Positions 30,270-41,174 of a DNA stretch of 64,000 nt are shown here, in pieces (position 1 is the first letter of the stretch; each line of letters starts with the position of its first letter). The notes under the pieces were generated by a model. That model was not told where the DNA came from and made no database searches. It was given only the letters and a program-made list of their open reading frames with translations. This stretch comes from Amblyornis subalaris. Taxonomy: Eukaryota; Chordata; Aves; Passeriformes; Ptilonorhynchidae. Location of the stretch: assembly GCA_018881555.1 (NCBI GenBank), contig JACAXG010000025.1, positions 1,019,446 to 1,083,445 on the forward strand, read 5' to 3'. The position numbers were made by a program, and so were the translations under genes.

Positions 30270-31448
30270 TGTCAGGGAATAAAAATTAATTGCTATAGTA
30301 ATCTTTTAGCACCTGAAAATATGAAAGAAAAGAAACAGATTGATGGAGATATTAAAATATTCAAGACATCTTCAATTCAAGGAAATTGTAACAAGAAAAT
30401 CATAACACACCTTCCCTTTTAATGGCATAAGTTCCTAGTTGTAGCATCTGTAATAATTTCTTTTGCTCTTGTAAAAAGCATAGCTGTATATTTTCCTTTA
30501 TGTTGCTCGGTTACAGAAAATTATTTTTTTTTAAACTGCAGCATAATTGTGTTGCCTAATGAATAAATTATATAACACATTTAATCCTGATTGATATTGC
30601 AGTAAAGCTCAAATTATTCCTGCTACTAATTAATGAGCACTTCTGTATCTGCAAAAGATGATTTAACTAATCCAATGTATAGATTTTCTTGAGGCTAATT
30701 GTTAAGTTTAATGAACCAGATATCTCCCACTGAAGTAAGTGTCATCTGCCCTTACACCAAGCAGCTAAAAGAGTTGTAAATCCCCTTGCACAAAAGCAGT
30801 AGTTATGGATCAAAGCCTGTTCTGAACTGTCTTCTGCTTGTGCAGTGTCCTTGACTTTAATGGGACTATGCAAGCAGAACACAGTTTTCTACTGTGTTTT
30901 GACTTCAAATGTGATTCTTTTTTCCTAATTTGTGTTCTGTTCAACTTTAACTGAAAAAACACCCAGAGAGGAAGGCACTGGTGAGGATCTGTTACAGATT
31001 TGCACAGATGCATAGATTACTGACTAGCAAGTACAAACCACAATAAAAGCCTTTTCAATACACGGTTTCCATGGTTGTGGAACTTTCACATTTAAAGCCA
31101 CTGACAAATTTATCAGGAAAGAAATCCATTAGTAAAACAAAATGCAGCAAAGCAATTGAACACAACTGGGGTCCCAGACAGACCTGCTATCAGCTGCTGT
31201 TACTGGCGTGCAGCATGGGATAAGTTAAAGACAGCTGATAGTGAATTATAGTGACATGGGGAAATGGGGTAGAGGCGCTCAGCCATGAACAGCAGGCAAA
31301 ACACAAGATTAAAAGAGCAGTTATTTGCTTAGTCCCTTTTTTGCTTCTTCTTGCTGACTGGAGTGCCAGATCATCCCCATCCAGATGTTACTTATGACAC
31401 TGAGATTTTTTTCTAGAACTTAGTCAAAAGGTCAGATATTTGGAAAGG

Positions 31449-31512
31449 AAAAACACCCAACCAAACGAAAAACCAACAGAACCCAACAACATCAAAACTG
31501 AGAACCAAAATA
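31449..31512 (+). repeat. A/C-rich tract
   Basis: This tract is made of AAACACCCAACCAAACG-type and AACCAACAGAACCCAACAAC units. It is similar to the tracts at 2587, 44541, 50391 and 52131. Confidence 0.6.
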
Positions 31513-33595
31513 AATAAGCAGACTAATTTGAAATAAAATATCATGTCTGGAAAAGTGGCAAGTTAGAAATTAGATGCTACCTAATTAGTGATTTATCATG
31601 ACAGGCACGTTTGGAGGGTTCTCTCTCATCTCATAAGGATATTGCCACATGACGTCTCGTCTGTGCCACCATCATTAGCAACAGCACTAATAGGAAGGGA
31701 ATATAATGAATGTTTTTTCTTAAGTCTTTGACTAAAACCCACGTTGACATATATGGATTTTATTTATACTTTTTAAACTATAACTTTCTGTTGGATAATG
31801 TTTTTTCTTTTTTAGTTTTAGTGCTTCTAATTTTTTTAAAAACATCCCAATGTACATTTAAAAGACATTTCCATAACAATGAAATTTAGCTTTGGCTAAA
31901 ATCTTGCCATGCACTGCAGTATCAAACTTTCTATCAAAACCTGTCTCTCTAGAATTATATTAATTATTATTATTTTTTATTGTTTACTATGAACCCACTT
32001 GGAGTGGACTGAATGAAAGGGGTGAACCTTCCTCGTTATACTTTAATGGCAATTTCTGTTTCTCCATGGCAGTCTTCACTAATCCATTTGGAAAGGACTG
32101 AAAACACTTGAGTCAGGGAATAAGGAGAATATTCTTTAAATAAAAATTTTTAAAAAAATGTTCCTCTACCTCTCAGCAGTATTTAATTCAGCCAACTTAT
32201 ACATAAGCCCTAGTTTTAACCATGTTTTCTTCATTTGCCAACTTAGATACACCAGCTCATTTTCATTCTCTTTTTGAGCTCTAGACTCTGAAACATTATT
32301 CTCACATACCTTAACCTTGACTGTACCTCTGATCTTTTATATTTTCCCTTTCACATTATGCAACATCAAGCACAACAGACACAAAATACTTTATCACAGC
32401 CAGAGGATTACTGTTTCTGTGCCACATAAAAAATTATATAAAAAGCAGATTACTACCTAACTGTATGTTTCATAATATGGCAGTGTTGCCAGTATTTTTG
32501 TGCCTGGGTATTTAAGAGGTATCTAAATGATTCTTACAAGCCATTTCTGTCTATATCAAGGAACATGGTTTCTGTAGTACAGGAATGCTTTTCTCAGCTT
32601 TTGCTTCAGAATATGTTTGGGCATAGCCGAGCACAAGGATCAGCTGAGAAGAAATTAGAAATAAAGCGCATTTGTATTTTCCTGATATTTTGGAAGGCTG
32701 GCTCTTAAAATCAAAGAACAAAGCAAAAATTGTAGGACTGCAGCACAGTAGTACATTGTTCAGCTTATCAGCCCTCTGTGTGATGGCTGAGTTACATATA
32801 CAAAATTGGAAGGAAAAGTCTGACAGCTTTTAGCACATTTGAACTCATGTGGAAAGGGCCTCAGGACAAACTCTTTGTAAAAGCATCCAGAAGCATAAAG
32901 AGTTGTAACTGTAGCAGATCTCTTAAACTTTGCTTGACACCTGCCATCCAAGAATCCCTGTTAACTTTCGTATATTACCCTGGTTTATCTGACTCCCCTT
33001 AACAAGATGGAAAAATATAATCAAAGTATTCTTACGCTCAAAAAGTCTTCTCCATTGACCAAGTATTAGTGATATTCTCTGCTTATCCAACAGTAGATTT
33101 GCACCCATAAAACTTGTATTTCTAGCAATGTGAAGTCAAAATCTGCTTTCAAAATTTGATTTTCTCTTTTTTCCCTCTCTCTTCTCTTGATTATAGAGCT
33201 TTAATAAATGATTGAAAAATAGGTGAAGAGTTTTATATTTAACAACTGACATAACAGCCTGTGGTCTTTGCTAGACTCACTGAGAACATTTTTAATGAAC
33301 AGGCATGACAATTTTCTTTTTCAACACCAGCGTCAATAATAATAAGCTCAAGACAGAGATCTTGGGAGGTAAGCCACAATTTGTGGCTGTATAAACACAA
33401 TGAAACTCAGGAATGCAAAGCTAACTTTATTTCCAAAAGCTTTTACTTAGTGGACAGTAAATTAACCAAATGCATTTTCTCAGTAAGAGCTGATGAATTT
33501 TGATAATCACATACTATATCTGCAGTGCTTTCCCCTCTCATCTGTGTATTGTTCCGTGAGATAGTTTGCCTTTTCCCATAATACATAAGAAAGAG

Positions 33596-33667
33596 CTTAT
33601 GTATTAAGAATGTATGTAATTCTTATGTAATAAGAATTATGTATGTAAAGCTTATGTAATAAGAATT
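33596..33667 (+). repeat. Minisatellite, 26-29 bp unit, about 2.6 copies
   Basis: CTTATGTAWTAAGAATT starts at 33596, 33622 and 33651. GTATGTAA links the copies at both internal junctions. Confidence 0.85.
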
Positions 33668-35145
33668 CGGCCCGTGTACCACCTTCATCCTGAGTAACAG
33701 CTGTCTTGTATCACAGTCCAACTTCCCAAAAACTTGGTCTATGATGCAGTTAACTGCAGATACTACAGTGTTAATGAAAGATTTGAGCTGTGCCAGCACC
33801 AATGGTTGCTACAACTTAGAACAACGTCAGGCCAGCAGGCTGGATTGTTCTCAGAGTTCAGACTATTTTCCTTCAATTCAAAGGACATTTCTGACCTGCC
33901 TTCTGTACTATTAACAGATTTTTAATGCAACCTGGCAATGTCGCTGTTCTCTAGCAAAATACACATTTCCCATGTCCTCTGTTGCATTCAAATAACCATA
34001 TTGCAGTGGGTGAATTGCTTGTAAATAGCACTTTAGGGTGGGCGTGAGAAGATTGGTTCCAGGCTGTTGTGCCATACTGTTTCCTTGCAAACAGCTTTTC
34101 AGTATCTACGTGTAGCAAACTTCACCTTTCAGATCCCAACGACTTCACAGCAAGTGGCTTTCCATAAATGAAGCGGCAGAAGAGCTATTCCTATGGTACA
34201 CTCCTTGTCATTGCTTTCCTGTCAATGGTGCATGCATTGCACTTTGAAACTGTGTTGCTCTTCCTACAATTTCTTCTATATGTTTGCTGCTCCCACATTA
34301 CTGTTCCCTTTTGCATATCACCCATTTTCCCCTAGGAAGATTATAGGTATTCTTCCCATGGTGTCAGTATTATCTTGCCTCAGTTGCAAAACTTAAATTC
34401 TTCACTGATCACATTAATGGTTAAACTACCTAGCAAGGGTCACTTGCGAGACATTTAGAAAAGTTTTGAATGCATACTTATCCTCAAGTTCAGCATTAGT
34501 GGATATTATTTTTGGTCACAAGATATTTTCTCTTTCCCTCATCCACCTATTCTTCTCTGAACCTGCAGTAACAGTGTCAGCTGATTCCCTGTTTTAGCTC
34601 AATGTTCAGTGCATTTGTTTTGAGCCAAGAGGAAATTAGGAGAGTAGGAGGAGTATTGTTTAAAATATGTAAGATATGATTTTTCAATGGGCCACTAGTT
34701 TATTTTACAAATTCTGCAGTGAAATATACTTCCATGCGTAAAAATAAATTCAATTCAGACAATTGCTGCAGCACTTATAAATGTTTAATGAAACTCTAGA
34801 AAGCTCTTTCTTATGTATTTGAGTTTATGCTTGATAAAGTACAAAACAAGAGAGTTCTTTCAGTGATCTTGTCACACTCTACAACTAGGATTGGATATAA
34901 ACAGCAAATTGTCATGTAAAAAAACCCCAAACACATCTGTTTCTGGTATATGTCACGGGAAGAAAAAGAATGTTACAATTTTGTTTTCAAGTGTTTTCTT
35001 CTCTACAACTTTAGTGCCTTAAAACATAGTGACACAAAAGATAAGATCAGACTTGGTAACTCCCCCAGATTTTTTTCATGCATTTCCTTATTTACCCTGG
35101 GAACAGCTTTTCAGACAGAGGTTGCTCTGCAGGCACATTCAGGCG

Positions 35146-35159
35146 AAAAAAAAAAAAAN
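35146..35159 (+). repeat. A13 homopolymer ending in an ambiguous base
   Basis: Thirteen A are followed by N at 35159, which suggests a homopolymer-length sequencing ambiguity. Confidence 0.85.
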
Positions 35160-36574
35160 CAACATTTTGACAAATTATAGAAGGGTGAAATATTTGGCAT
35201 TCTTATCTAAAATCTTCGCTTTGAGAAAAGGCAATGTGGAAGTGTGAGCAGGTGGTTTCCCCACATTACTTCAAGCACTTATACTACTCACATGTACATA
35301 CACTAGAAGTTTGGGGTTTTCCAAGCAAAGACCTAGTCTCCATACCTTACAATCTGTTTTTAAGGGTTGCTAGGACCACAACCTAGTTACTGCCAGCTGA
35401 GTAAAACAAATTCTTCTGCCTATGCTAAGTGTTATTTAAGATATTGTCCATCATGGGTGGAGATAACACCTGTATCATCTGGGAATTGTACAGCAAATTA
35501 TGTACATCTGAAATTGCTTGGGTCCCCAGCTTACTATAAGAAGTCCCAAATCAATTGGTGATTGTGGCATTCACACACTTAAAGTCAAAATTGGGCAGAA
35601 AATTGAGAAATTGCCAATGCAAGTTTTCTTTGCTATCTACAGTGATACACTAGCTGATTTTTCCGTCCAGGCATTAATTAGCATTACCTTTGCACGTAAA
35701 TTAAGGAGATAAAGGCAAGAGAAATAACAAAGTCCTGATGTTCCTTCAGGATAAGAAATTCAACCTTTTAACCAATGAAATATGTATAAAACAGTCTTTG
35801 AACATTGTAACCTTTCCCTTGCGACATGATCACGATGGCATCTGATCAGTTGCCACTTTTTCCAGTCATCAAACCATTCAGAAAATTAGTCACAACTAAG
35901 CTTGCTTAGAACTGGGGATGCCAACTGGATTTCTAGAAGGTCACAGTACCCAGCACTGCCCCCTCCTCATCCTAAACTAATTACAAAGCTCAAAACCTCT
36001 TTACAACAGAGGCATTATCTACACTGTTTCAAGCATGTGCGCATGGGCTGCAACACGCCAGGGAAATTGTGTGCTTTATATGTCTTCGTTATCTATTTTT
36101 GGATATTTGTATGATTACTGCAAAGACCTCACTGTTTTCCCTTGTTAAATATTTGTTTATGCAACCTTCCCCCTGCAGGCAACTGTGTTCATGGGATCCT
36201 TACTTTATAAGGAATTTCAGTCCCATATGTTGCTCCTGGCGCTTTTTGCTGCTCTACTGGCACCTCCGCTGCTTGCCCTTTAACTGAAGTGACAATTAAA
36301 TCATAGAAAAACAAATCTTAAGCTGTAACAGAAATCTCTCCAAGCCTGAGGCTAAAGCAACCAAGACCACTTGTAGATTGTATTTAAAAGTTGTAGACTG
36401 CATCTGGCCACATGACAGCAATGACATAAATCCATACATTCCATAACAATTTCAAGACTAACTTCCTTCAGCTCAAGGAAAGCAAATTTTGCCTGATGTA
36501 CAGAACTGCTTTGATGTTAGCAGAAGTACAAAACATTCAGGATTAATTAGAGCTCAAAGTATAAATGCAACAAA

Positions 36575-36672
36575 GGGAATTCCCTACCCTTCTGTTCTTT
36601 CCCAATGGAGAGAGGGAATTCCCTTCCCCTTCTGTCTGGTCTCTGAGCAGGGAGGGAATCCCTTTGCTATCC
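36575..36672 (+). repeat. 39/40-bp tandem repeat carrying kappa-B-like palindromes
   Basis: Copies start at 36575, 36614 and 36654 (spacing 39 and 40 bp). The first two begin with GGGAATTCCC, a perfect fit to the NF-kappa-B consensus GGGRNWYYCC; the third begins GGGAATCCC. CCCTTCTGT follows at matching positions in copies 1 and 2. An open frame across it repeats GIP-like residues, but nothing suggests translation. Confidence 0.75.
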
Positions 36673-37289
36673 TTACTCATGATGACGCTTCTTTTCTCCT
36701 CCTAGGAGCAATGGGTAATTTGGGGTTTTTTTCCTTGTTTCCCCTTTCCCAATAAGAGGGTTGAGGACTCCCTCTTCTCCCATCATTTCTGCCCCGAGGT
36801 GAAGAGGGATTGCTTTGCCTGCTATTTTCTGCAGACACTCACTGTACCAGTTTTCTGCTTTAATATTTCAGTAGGGGAACTACTTTCATGTGAATTGGAG
36901 TTTTTTTATTTTTTTTTTAACCCCTCTGAGTGCAGCATTTTATCCTACAAAAATACAAAACCAGTCAGCCACTTGAAATTTGGTTATTGGCAGCTGTGAT
37001 CTAACTGTATCCACTTCAGTATGGCAAATTAATAATTAATACAGGGAATGGGGTTTAAAAACAAAGCAGAACACCAGATACCATATTTCATTAAAGGGGC
37101 TACTCCTCCAGGGTAAAGCACACACCAACTACAGCTTCTAATGCAAGAATTTAGTTATTCGCTGAGTTATTTAGAACTGACTAAAATAATCTGTCCCTCC
37201 CCCCACCATCCCCCCAGGAATTACAGAATACTATGAATTAAAAAATTATTTCAAGTTCACTTTGCTGTAGGTTGATGGCCCAAAGAAAC

Positions 37290-37705
37290 CACCACTAATG
37301 TACAGATTAAGTTCCATTGCAGTTTTACACGGCTGAAGCGAGCTTTGTGTTTCCCTTCACAGGGTAATGAGTTTCACCCATGTGATTAAAACCAAAGAAT
37401 AATGGCTGATGATGTGAACTTAATTCATTTACTATAGTACTTGTTGTTGTGTTTTAATAATTTAGAATATTGCAGATCATAGATGTAGCTGTTCTATGAT
37501 ACCTTTGCTAAAAAATAATGAAGTCATATTAATGTGAAACTTCATTGTAATCTACATCCTGGGCTAATCTCTCTTTGTTAGAATGGGGCCAGTAGATTCA
37601 CCCTGAGAATTCTTTGCTCTCCTTGCCAAAAACTGAAGTGAGCTGCTAAAGAATTGGTGAACTTCTAATGCAGAATGCATTTTCTCCAGTTTTAAGTTAA
37701 ATTAT
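37290..37705. promoter_or_regulatory. Candidate conserved non-coding block
   Basis: This repeat-free stretch has the texture often seen in conserved vertebrate enhancers: dense homeodomain-type ATTA/TAAT cores, TGTGATTAAA, and retained CpGs near 37330-37341. The judgement is qualitative; conservation was not tested. Confidence 0.25.
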
Positions 37706-37706
37706 C

Positions 37707-37719
37707 TTTTTTTTTTTTT
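37707..37719 (+). repeat. T13 homopolymer
   Basis: Thirteen T are followed by a C-run. Confidence 0.9.
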
Positions 37720-39066
37720 CCCCTAACTGGTTTTCGACATCAATGGCACAGTCCACAAATTTTAAATGTGAATTTCTGAAAAATGAAGCCAAGTATGGTA
37801 ATAATTAAAATAAAAGAAGTAACACAGGAAAATCGTTTAAACCCAATAGAATAGCTGTAGGAAAAGACAGCCTTTACTCCTCAAACCTATCTTTTTCCGG
37901 TTGACTGTTCACTGTTTCTTTCTTTAGCTATGAGCGTGATATTACTAAAAATATCGTTAATATTTCACTCTGAATGTTTATAGGAAAAGATTGTCTCTTA
38001 GGAGCAAATTCTTGTCCAAGTAAAATTACAAGCCTGTTGATTCCATCCACTTTCTGCCCAGATTAGTTGACTAGGGTTTCCAATCTCATAGATGAAGCAT
38101 CACTAGTTACACAAAACCCCTGCTGTATAGTCCTTATACTTTCAGGGCTTTTAACAGAAACAAATAAAAATTTGTGACAATGTCATCTTCAGATGTGTTG
38201 TCATCAGCTACTCACTCATATCTTTAGAAAAATCACTGTAGGAGATATATCACAAATATGGTAAGAGCAGGTTGATGAAACAAGTGGAATGAGTATGATC
38301 AGACCATTTTGAACAGTTTTATTTTAAAAATATAAAATATTTTACTTTCATCTTGTGACGGTCAATAGATATAAATCTGGCACTGTTGAATTCTGGCATC
38401 CTCTACGCAAACAAAAATTGGTCAGTCAGGTTCAGGGAAAGCAGTAATCTCAAAGTGACAGCAAGCACCATTAAAGAACTGAAAGCAAGACAGGAGCCAG
38501 ATATATCTGAGTGGTAGCTTACTAGTTTTGTCTTTCATAGTCTCAATTCGTCCTCTTGAGACAGAGTTCAATATGAGGTCCTCAATACATTTTAAGCATC
38601 TCTCTCAGCCAGCCTCAGCTGGCTAGAATGATCTCATTTGTGAGTAGACTATGTATCTGAGTCAATGTGTTACTTATAAAAATTGGGATTTTCAAGTGAA
38701 ACCTGGGCTAAATTATCATCTTTCACTGTGCTGTTACCTTCACGTTTGTGAGATCTCAAACATTTTTATAGCTGAAACAGTATTAGTTCAGTAGAGTAGT
38801 ACACTATCATCCTTTACCAGACATGATTGTAATGAAATCATAATCAGGAACATTCAATGTAATTTTAATTTAGCTTAGTTTTGGTTTTGAAAATTATAAG
38901 AATCCCAAAATTTATCAATCGGGCTTTTAATTTATTGCTACATTACCACAGCTTTGAAAGGCTTTTATTTAAAGAAACATTTATAATCTGTATTTCTTTC
39001 AGTGTCACATCCTCAGAATTTCCCACTGCTGTCTCAAGCTCTTAAAACTGAGCAAAATCAATAAAC

Positions 39067-39079
39067 TTTTTTTTTTTTT
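39067..39079 (+). repeat. T13 homopolymer
   Basis: This is a run of thirteen T. Confidence 0.9.
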
Positions 39080-39163
39080 GGGTGCTTCATGCTGTGAAGA
39101 AAAGGTGAAAATATGTGAAGGTCAGATGGAGGTTATGTCTCTAGGGAAACTCTGGTTAAAGTT

Positions 39164-39208
39164 GTGCAAATACTGTACATGCAAATGTTGGGCATGCAAA
39201 TAGTTGAC
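39164..39208 (+). promoter_or_regulatory. Triplet of POU octamer motifs in 15-bp register
   Basis: GTGCAAAT (39164-39171), ATGCAAAT (39179-39186) and ATGCAAAT (39194-39201) are spaced exactly 15 bp apart. The flanks also agree partly, so this is a three-copy 15-bp tandem repeat whose best-kept part is the Oct-factor site. It lies about 700 bp before the intronic CpG island. POU binding is inferred from the motif. Confidence 0.55.
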
Positions 39209-39894
39209 TAATTTTCAGTCTGGTTATTCAGGAAAATAGGAATTATTCTCAGCCCTCTGAGGACTGCTGAACTAACCCTACTGGCTTTGATTTACTTACA
39301 ACAATTGTTACATGAAAAAGGCAGTGTTGTCTGAGAACTAATTTGCTATGAGTTTCTTTGCTCCTTCTAATCTATGTTTATCTAGTCACATTTTCTTAAA
39401 AGAATGTTCTGGCAACTGATATAGGTTCCTATGTTATGAAAGGACACTCAACTCTGTGATGACCATCCTCAAATCTGGTTTGAAGAACAGCTCTCCGAGG
39501 CCTACACCAATATAAATGAGATGAATATTCATCTTTCATGAACAAATATTAGTGGTTTTTGCTTACTGTTCATCTGTTCTTAAATTACGGGCATGGTGTG
39601 GTAAAAAGGACTGAATTAAAGACAGTGTCTTCAAAAATGTTTACAGAAAGAGCAAATTTCATTTTATATTCTGCTGTTAACCTGTAATACTGCCAGTCCT
39701 CAAGCATGAGTTCTAGTTACATTCTTCTGCCTTGAAATCAGATGGGCCGCTAACCCAAACTTTCTGCTACACAAATACCCAAACGAATGACAAATACAAA
39801 TACCCAGACCGCACAATACCAGAGAGAGTGCTACTGTTTCGGACTGCAGCCTGTGTTTTTCAGTAGGACTTGATCCCTCCAAGCATCAGACATT

Positions 39895-40260
39895 TCCTTA
39901 CGGTCTGATGTCCCGCTCCACAACTCCCGTGCCAGAGAAGCCCCGCGCGAAGGCAGCTCCGTGGCCGCAGCAGCCACGCAGCCCCGCGGCGCAGGGAGCG
40001 GCCGGCCCGGCCCTGCCGCAGCCGGGGCCGGCCGGGAAGGAGGCAGCTGCTCCCGCTATGTACAAACAAAGCCCCGGTTGCCGTAGCAACCCGGCAGCCC
40101 TGAGCGAGCTCCCCGGCACAGCTCGGCCCAGCATCCTCCCCCGCGCCGCCCGCGGGGCTCCTCGCACGCTTCATCCGCTTTTGGACAACGCGCTTCGGGA
40201 TCTGCGCCGATACAGCCAGCTAAGGTGAACGGCGACCGACGCGCTTCAGCTCCGGCACAT
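39895..40260. promoter_or_regulatory. Intronic CpG island, candidate internal promoter
   Basis: This isolated block of about 365 bp is very GC-rich and CpG-dense, 32 kb inside intron 2. In vertebrates such islands usually mark promoters. It contains a perfect RFX X-box (40077-40090). Possible splice donors face outward on both strands: AAG|GTGAAC at 40224/40225 on + and ACC|GTAAGG at 39902/39901 on -. An ATG-started 106-codon frame (39908-40228) and GC-driven frames on the minus strand match nothing I know. It could serve a nested lncRNA, an antisense RNA or an alternative KCNH7 first exon. Confidence 0.65.
40077..40090. promoter_or_regulatory. Perfect palindromic RFX X-box
   Basis: GTTGCCGTAGCAAC has two full inverted half-sites (GTTGCC and AGCAAC, close to a perfect dyad) around a 2-bp spacer, matching the RFX consensus GTNRCC-N(0-3)-RGYAAC. 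RFX factors act at cilia-gene promoters and in neurons. The site is within the intronic CpG island. Confidence 0.8.
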
Positions 40261-41159
40261 GAGAAATGTGTACAGCTCTGCAGGCTGCTAACGGGCCCAG
40301 CTCTGCAAGAGCCGTCATAAAATACCTACCAATAGGACGTGCTTAATTACGTATATTGCATGCGAACATTAGTAAGAGAAATGGTAATTTATTTGGTGAA
40401 ACAGAATTTTTAAAATTACATACCCTTTGAAAAGGGAGATGGACTGTATACAAGAGCCTGCTATGAATTTTAATGCTTTCTTTTTAAAATTCAGCATCTG
40501 CAAATTAGGTTCCATCACCAAGCTTGTTTCATTCCTCAGTGAATGGAGACATATTATCAAGACAGCATTCCTGAATCCACAATACCTAATATTTGTGTCA
40601 GCTCGTACTGGCAAGGAGCCAGAATAAAGAAACACTTCCTTTCTTTTTTTATCTTTGACAAATATATAGGACCTAAATAACAGAGCCAATTAAAAAAAAT
40701 CATTAGAGTTATTATAATCACGTTATTCAGATAGTTATTATAATTAGCATTAGGTATTTCAAACATAAAATGTATGTTTGCATGAATCATGCTAAAAACC
40801 AGAAGAATGTCCCTCATTTTGATAAGCTTAGAAGATAATGCTTTGAGCAAGATGATTGAGAGAGATTTCATGTGCTCTATTGGATACTCACAGCTATGTG
40901 GAAATCCCACATTATACTTTTAGTTCATTGTGAACAGATAATCTTTTCGTGTCTCTGACAAGGAGTATTTTAATTCATTGTCTCCTTTCAATTGATCACT
41001 CCTATCAGTGACAACTCATGTAAAAATATTCAAATATTCAGAATCCGAGTTCACTGTATGTTACTTCATTATAATAGTGTTAGCACATGCGAGGAATTGT
41101 AGCTTTTACTGAACTGTTTTTTCACAACATATCAAGATAGAAACACTGCACTGGCTATT

Positions 41160-41174
41160 AAAAAAAAAAAAAAA
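41160..41174 (+). repeat. A15 homopolymer
   Basis: This is a run of fifteen A. Confidence 0.9.

Larger units (their letters stand above)
19986..36574. other. Intron 2 segment, mostly featureless AT-rich DNA
   Basis: Contents include a moderately GC-rich patch near 21100-21240, a possible CR1 remnant near 22812, A-rich tracts (23321-23395), a G13 run (30257-30269), candidate conserved blocks (27740-28050 and 30530-30760), an A/C-rich tract (31449-31512) and a small minisatellite (33596-33667). I see no gene. Confidence 0.55.

Noticed and set aside
36489..36755. 88-codon frame with repeated GIP-like peptides
   Set aside because: The peptide repeat follows from the 39/40-bp DNA repeat, whose 40-bp second spacing would shift frame; no coding evidence.
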